Source: Dermanyssus gallinae (Eukaryota; Arthropoda; Arachnida; Mesostigmata; Dermanyssidae). From it: a stretch of 64,000 nucleotides of DNA. The notes below the pieces were generated by a model. It saw only the letters and a list, made by a program, of their open reading frames with translations, was not told the origin of the DNA and did not search any database. Shown one piece after another: positions 58,061 through 64,000 of the stretch; the first letter of the stretch is position 1; every line of letters starts with the position of its first letter. The position numbers were made by a program, and so were the translations under genes. The stretch covers positions 148,501 through 212,500 of the forward strand of contig QVRM01001444.1 in the NCBI GenBank assembly GCA_003439945.1. The letters are read 5' to 3'.

Positions 58061-59840
58061 CAATTGTATCTAGTTGTCCTGATACTCTAACTGCTTCCGC
58101 CAACCGCTGTGTTCATATGGATGGCAGCGAAAATGCAAGCGCTAAGTTTGACACCATGCCAAACCTGGCAGCTACAATGTTAGAAAAATTAAGTAGATTT
58201 ATTTAACTGATACTATTTACTGACAGTGCTATGAGATTAACTGTGACGGTCCTAAATGAAACTAGTAGAAGCGGACAATAAGGGTTGAATGTCTTTAATA
58301 GTCTTGAGACACTACGCCGCCTTAGGAGATACTGCGTTGAAAATCTTCGAAACGGGTTGGATTGAAGATTGTTTCATTTTCTTGCGCTCTTGTGTTTTTC
58401 GTGAAGTAGCACTAGATGGTATCTGCTTCTGAAGAAGCGACTCATACTTTCTCTAGATTTGCTTCGTGGTTTGCGGTGATCTTTCCGGAATGCTTGTGGA
58501 ACCTGGTAGCTTGAGCTGAACTTCCAGCCCAGAAGGTGTCGCGACCGCCAGCGATCTCACTACGGCGTTGTAGATGGGCTATCGGACGAATATTGTCGCC
58601 GATGGCAGCGGCTCCTGGTAGTCCTATTCAGTACCCCGTCATGCCATTTGACGACCACAGGGGCACGAAGAAGCGTCGACAACTTTAAGGAGGCCTTCGT
58701 TGCATCCTCAACAATGTTGAACGAGACACAAATGAGCCCGTGGTTGTTAGACTTGGTTTAGAGTTGGGATAAAACCTGAATACCGGATCTTTGTTTAGAA
58801 TTCGGATACACCCTAAATGCCTTGCTACATAGTGATAGCTTGCCCTTGCAAATAGGAGTATCTTTCCAAACGGCAAAAACCGCTCTGATTTTATCGATAT
58901 CTGCCCTGCAGTCTGTGCCACGTGGGACGACGCTACTTCCTTGGAGAGCTTACTTAGAGGACTCTGCTTTGCATGCTCTAACGTGCAACTCTGCTAAGCT
59001 TATCTGGAAACGGGCGACATCACTGACGCAACTGTGTGTATTAAAATCGAAAGATCAAAAGATTTTGTGTTTTACCAAACGCAGAAAAAATGCTGTCCCA
59101 GATAAAGGTTTAAACCAAACCTGCTAAAGATTTGGCACTGTGTACAATAAACATATTTGGCGTTTATATTTGCTGCAACCGTATCTCCTTTTGTTAGCAA
59201 GCCTTGCTGGTGTTTGATTTGAAAAACGGAGACGACCTCAAATACTCTATGTAGTTACTAGCTCAACGAGAGATTGTTGTTGTCAGTTTCTTTTTATAGA
59301 CGACCCAGTTAAGCACGAGACATCATTCAAGAAAAAATATCTCTAACCAGCGCTGCTAGAGTGGGCGTCGATCAACCCATTGCATGCGAGTGTATCCTGA
59401 ATAGAATTAAGTGCGCGAGGCAAAGGAATACGCAATCTGGACATGTAGATCAAATCATTCGCCCCAATTTACCTCCTAGAAAAAATATTTTTCCCATAGC
59501 TAAATCGTTGGAATGCCCGGCAATCTGGGGCATCGAACTCGCGAAGATAAGACCGTCTGAGCTTGGACATTTTCGTTTTTCTATGTTATTGTCGTACGTC
59601 CCGTCACAAACGGAGGAACCCACGCCCCTTGCACAAGCTATAAGCAAAACTGAAAGTACGTAATGTGTAAAGCTTCTGCATATTCGCATAAAAACACCAC
59701 CACTTTTAGCTAGCTAAATCTAGCAGACAGGACTGGACAAACCAGTTTAAAAACCCAAAGCCATTAATTTTCGTTGAGACAGGTGTCACCAGCTAACGGC
59801 GGTATTGGTTGTCGTATTGTGTTGCCCTGACAAAGATTGA
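58061..59840. other. No supported gene
   Basis: Mixed sequence with short frames. Some may be worn LINE parts, but nothing is recognised with confidence. Confidence 0.4.
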
Positions 59841-60200
59841 TCAGCCCTTCACGTAAAGCGTAAACTCCGGTTCAGCACTCAGAAGCATGTGACCAACGGT
59901 CTCTGGTGTCTCAGATAACTGGTGGATACAGCACCGCGACAGGATATAAACAGAAAACGTTAGAAAACGGTCTCTCGTAGCTGGTGAGAGCATCAAACCA
60001 TGCTCGACTCTCCTCAAACGCACGCTTGCAGTAGTTGGCCTTAAGATTGCCTTGTTGCCATCAAGTTATTCGGGAACCTGCCTATTTGCCTGCACGAGCT
60101 GAGACCAAATTTCTGGATCGGTTAGAGCCAGCCTCCACCAAACTGCTTTGCCGAATTCGACTTTGTTGAAGTTCATCCAAACGAATCCTGAGCGGCTTGA
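59841..60200 (-). pseudogene. LINE 3' end (C-terminal region)
   Basis: WWRLALTDPEIWSQLV then RLRRVEHGLMLSP and CIHQLSETPETVGHMLLS, matching the C-terminal Cys...ET..H.L..C region of Jockey/I-type ORF2. Stops interrupt it. Confidence 0.55.
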
Positions 60201-60573
60201 TGAGAAATATCACTCACGAGGTCAATTCAAACAAATTCCAGTCGTTGCCGAGTTTGCAATTTGCGAGTTTCATCACGTGTTCTGGTATAGATGGTAGCGC
60301 ACCCGCATATCCGAAGCTGTCTGCTGATTCACACACAGTGCTGACGATTCTGTTTCATGATGGCGCAAACCGTTTCACTCTGCGTGAAAGTTCTTACTTC
60401 ACTGGCCCAAGGACGACGACCATGCGCACTGCGTTTTCAGTCGTTGCGAGTCACTCACTCACTCACCTACCCAGACAGCATTATTCCGACATGATCTACA
60501 GGTATTTTATATTTAAAAAAAGCAATGCAAGCAAGCATTTACAAATATACTAGCTATACTAAAGTTCAACAAG

Positions 60574-60741
60574 ATGGTCAAAAAGCCCGGCACGTCACAG
60601 TTGCAGCCGGGGGTATTCGGGGGCTTGCCGAAGCACAGCCCAGATCCGCCGGGACGGCTGCCGGCACCGTCCCCGCTGCAAGGCTCACCAGGTATTGATA
60701 TTATGCCAAGGAGCACGCCAGCACTTCAGCGTGACGAGTAG
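60574..60741 (+). other. GC-rich short ORF, possible exon
   Basis: ATG to TAG, 55 codons, proline/glycine rich (VFGGLPKHSPDPPGRLPAP). Its composition stands out from the AT-rich flanks. A usable donor (CACCAG|GTATTG) lies at 60,691. No family recognised. Confidence 0.3.
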
Positions 60742-61126
60742 ACACGCTGATAGCAATCATTTGTCGAGAATGATTGCTAGTCGAGAGCTGGTCAACCAAT
60801 TAACCAGCTACAACTACAGCTAGCTTTAACCAGGCTCGCCTGGCAGTTAACATGCGTGTGTGTGTCTGTGTGATGTGTGATATGCGCGTGGCTAGTGAGT
60901 GGTTAAGAGTTTCTGTGTGTGCCTGTGTAAGACATTGCGCTATTACTCACCACAGGTCACTCCAAGTAAGGGCGGCATGTTGTCCACAAAGTCGTTGGCC
61001 ACACGACGCCGGCCAACGTAAGGCAATAATTCGTAAGGCAAACAGCAGCAGAACGATTGACAGCACCACTGCGAAGGAGACGATCAAAACTGGACGTCAA
61101 GGGCTCAGACCGCTAGCGACAACGCT

Positions 61127-61340
61127 AGCTATTGGTACCAGTGATGCTAACGGCAGCAGCAGCAGCGGCGGCAGCAGCAGTAGCAACGGGGGCGGTGGAG
61201 GCGGCGAGGGCGACCGTGGTGGCGGGGGCGGCGAGGGCGGCCGTGGTAGCGGGAACAAACAACACTGCAAGCCGTGCCGTGGGAAGACACTGCAGCAGCA
61301 ACAGCAGCCGCAGCAGAGGCAGTAACAGCAGCAGTAACAC
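61127..61340. repeat. CAG/GGC-rich low-complexity block
   Basis: Runs of AGC, GGC and CAG; translated frames are Ser/Gly, Ala or Gln strings. Could be coding or UTR, but nothing decides it. Confidence 0.7.
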
Positions 61341-61654
61341 GGGGTCCTGTCGTGGGCACACAGTCAAGTCAATCGGTCTGTGGGTCGAACGCTGGGACAG
61401 TCGACGGGGCAGCCGGTGGAAGAATCGTAAACCCCTTTGGTAAGTCGCTCTCGCCAGCAACAGCAGCAGCGATAGTGGCTCCTTGCTCCTATAGCAGTTG
61501 TAGCAGTAGTAGCAGCAGCGACGGCGGCCGTGTGGCAACACATGAATGATAAACGGACGGACGGCCGCTACACTACCAGAGCACAGCGGACTGTAACTAT
61601 TTAGTCATAATAGCGGTCGTAGTGATAAAAGTAGTCGCAATACTGCTGGAATAG

Positions 61655-61690
61655 TAATAGTAGTAGTAGTAGTAGTAGTAATAGTAGTTA
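61655..61690. repeat. (TAG)n microsatellite
   Basis: Near-perfect AGT/TAG repeats. Confidence 0.9.
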
Positions 61691-61814
61691 GTTGTATTGT
61701 TAGTAGCCATAGTAGTAGTTGACGTTTTGGTCCCAAGAAGTACCTTAATTAAAAATGTGCTGTTTTTGCCGTTAGTAGTTGGGAGCAGGTAGAAGCAGCG
61801 AATATAGCACTGGA

Positions 61815-62050
61815 CACAACAACAACAGCAACAACGACAGCAACAACAACGACAGCAACAACAAAACAACAACGACAGCAACAACAACAACGACAGCAAC
61901 AACAACGACAGCAACAACAACGACAGCAACAACAACAACGACAGCAACAACAACAACGACAGCAACAACAACAACGACAGCAACAACAACAACAACAACG
62001 ACAGCAACAACAACAACAACAACAACGACAGCAACAACAGCAACAATAAC
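61815..62050. repeat. (CAA)n tract with regular GAC interruptions
   Basis: Units such as CAACAACAACGACAG repeat about a dozen times with variable CAA number. Apparent long frames are poly-Leu or poly-Thr artefacts. Confidence 0.9.
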
Positions 62051-62286
62051 AACAGTGTGCTATATATTTATTATTTGACTGCCTCTATTATGCTCTGCTG
62101 TTTGCCAATCATCACTACGCTAAAAATAATAATAATAATATATAATGCATTTTCAGGTTAGGTACGTTTATTATTATCATATATTTATTTACCATAGTTG
62201 TTGGTAGTAGGATTGGATTGACACACATGGTCTGCTTCGAAATTATAACAATATCTCGTTCACACGCGCCTGTAACGAGTAAGAGT

Positions 62287-63611
62287 CTAATGCCGAACAT
62301 TTAGAACATGATATCGACAGATATTGCACTCACCACAAAACTTACATACACAGTCGTTAATATCATAACATTCACCTTTGAGGCACATATAATGGTGATA
62401 ACCATGCCATGTTACCCTGCACAATAATGGTCGGTTACTTTGGAAGGCACGTTTCCATTTCTCTGAGCGAAAAGCAGGTCCATCTGTGTAGTTACACATA
62501 ACAAAATGTACGTTTCGGTCTTCCCTAAATGCTCTGTACATGTTGAGGGTATTTGTACTGATCGGTAATTTGTGTAGGACTAAGTTTTCTACCAGAGTAC
62601 GTTCTCCGCATAATTCTAGTGCTAGAGTAGCTGACGCGTTCTTTGGTAATCCCAGCACACGCTTTACAAAGCACGCCTTTACGCGGTCTACATTTTTGAG
62701 ATCGCGTAATGTTAGGTGCGGCGCAATTACTAGGGAGACAGTACTGGAGTATCGGGGTAATTTTCATATTAAATATTTTCATTGCTGTGTCAAGATCTAC
62801 GTCTCGAATGTCCCCGAGTAGCATAATCGCCGCCGTGGCCTTTGCTCGCATGTTCCTCGATGTGTCTGCTAAAAGTCAGTCGCGGTGTCAGAGTTACGCC
62901 AAGATACGAGAAATGGTTAACCAGCTCGAGGCAAGTACTGTTGATCTTGACGCGATGGTCGGCAGCGGCGTATGAGCCGCCGCGGCTGAAGCGAAAAATC
63001 TTTGTCTTAGAGATATTAATTATAAGTCGGTTCTCCGCACACCATTTTGAGGTTTCATTTAAGTAGAATTGTACGTGTTCCCGGGATTTGGCTAAGATGA
63101 CGAGGTCGTCCGCGTAGAAGGCATGCGTTGCTTTCATTGTGCGTAGAAGGTCTGCTAAGCCAGCAATGTACAGTATAAAGAGAAATGGGCTTGCAGAGTC
63201 GCCCTGCGCTACTCCAGTCTTTTGTGTAACAGGCTCGTTTATATAGTGATTTCCGTTTTTTATGGTTATAAAATTGTGGCTCAGCATATCTCGAATTAAA
63301 TTGACTAGTTGGCCCTTAATATTAAACCTCTCTCGGAGGATTTCGAGGAGGCGGTCCCTAGGCACACTGTCGAATGCGGTTTGAAAGTCGACAAAGGCCG
63401 CATACGTCATACTTTTGTCTCGTTGGCGTTCACTTACGTGTTCAATCACGAACCGTAAAGCGTCTGCTGTTGACTTTCCTGGCAGGAATCTAGGTACGTT
63501 TATACGCTCCGATCGGCATGACTTGCAGCGCAGGACGCGTGGAACGGCACAGATAGACAGACAGAACCACGGACCAGACCGACAGTTGGAAGTGGCCGAA
63601 CACTTCAACAC
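62287..63611 (-). pseudogene. Non-LTR retrotransposon reverse transcriptase, 3' part
   Basis: From about 63,500: VPRFLPGKSTADALRFVIE, AAFVDFQTAFDSVPRDRL, GVAQGDSASPFLFILY, AFYADDLVILAKS and NHFSYLGVTL, all RT blocks with the YADD catalytic pair intact. The thumb continues in another frame (MKIFNMKITPILQYC), and the end (MLGLPKNASATLALEL, then the Cys-rich CYDINDCVCKFCGEC) in a third. So there are at least two frameshifts, near 62,850 and 62,650. The 5' part is missing, because homology starts near 63,500. The clade is not settled. Confidence 0.8.
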
Positions 63612-64000
63612 TGTGGTGGGCAGACGCCATAAGCTAAGCTACGATTAGCTGGCTAAAGTGGCGAGGAGTGGGGATGAGAAATGAGTGTCCAGTCAATTAG
63701 CTGCATAGTAATAGTACTTACTGGGCCAGAGAATCTGACGCTGCGAAGCTTTGGTGCAGTTCGGAGCAAGTTGCTTACGCTGCCCTTCCTTGTTGCTTGC
63801 GTCCCTCCCTCCCTCCCTCGTTCGGGGCGTCGCCGTATTGTTCTACGCACAGCTCACAATCGTCATCAATCTCATGGCCGGCTATCATCGTCAATCGCCA
63901 GCCGAAAGCCAACCAACCAACCACCGGGCTGGTCGGGCAATGGTGAGCGGCTATTTGGCTAGTTGAGTCGGACGCCTTTGTTTGGAACACGAGGCGTGTT
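63612..64000. other. No supported gene
   Basis: Short frames only. Confidence 0.4.

Noticed and set aside
61597..62052. Poly-Leu/poly-Thr frames
   Set aside because: Direct translation of CAA/TAG microsatellites.
1..64000. CRISPR array, bacterial operon or integrated virus
   Set aside because: No spaced direct repeats of CRISPR type, no bacterial gene layout, and no viral gene set; the only retroelements are LINEs and LTR elements without envelope genes.

Overview
The window is eukaryotic DNA, almost certainly from an arthropod, with a chelicerate (tick or mite) as a weak best guess. The signs are intron-containing coding sequence with GT/AG borders, tRNA-derived SINEs, mariner, R1-clade and other non-LTR elements, LTR elements with target-site duplications, long (TA)n tracts, and a tandem family of divergent ionotropic-receptor-like genes. 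No bacterial features (operons, ribosome binding sites, CRISPR) are present.

1-40,020 is a tandem segmental array. A unit of roughly 6-10 kb is repeated about five times. Each unit carries one intronless gene of about 560 codons on the minus strand, with the membrane layout of an ionotropic glutamate receptor/IR. Copies 3, 4 and 5 (18,985-20,667; 26,879-28,555; 35,902-37,584) are open. Copy 1 has an in-frame stop and a replaced 3' end, and copy 2 has a one-base frameshift. The spacers share old passengers: a LINE zinc-knuckle fragment, a mariner-like relic, a SINE and a short conserved reading frame. Individual units also carry private insertions whose empty sites can be read in sister units: a mariner (17,621-18,783), a solo LTR (13,538-14,068), a rearranged LTR (16,314-16,753), a short two-LTR element (24,297-26,071) and an R1-clade LINE (about 29,592-33,331). 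A skewed GT-rich/CA-rich minisatellite block (1,451-3,668) replaces the 3' end of copy 1.

40,021-64,000 is unique-looking sequence with many (TA)n tracts. Its main content is a split gene on the minus strand, 54,576 to 45,856. Eleven exons with matching phases encode a PI-PLC X-domain (PLCXD-like) protein with its catalytic residues present; the first coding exon is not identified. Its introns hold a mariner relic, a LINE reverse-transcriptase scrap, a SINE and microsatellites. Further right are several decayed LINE fragments, a 27-bp perfect hairpin inside one of them, an inverted pair of coding-like repeats, a GC-rich short ORF, a trinucleotide-repeat block, and the reverse-transcriptase end of another LINE.

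The receptor genes probably act in chemosensation, while the PLCXD gene is an unrelated neighbour. I see no evidence of a new multi-gene system. The most informative parts are the receptor array, with its readable order of insertions, and the previously hidden PLCXD gene.
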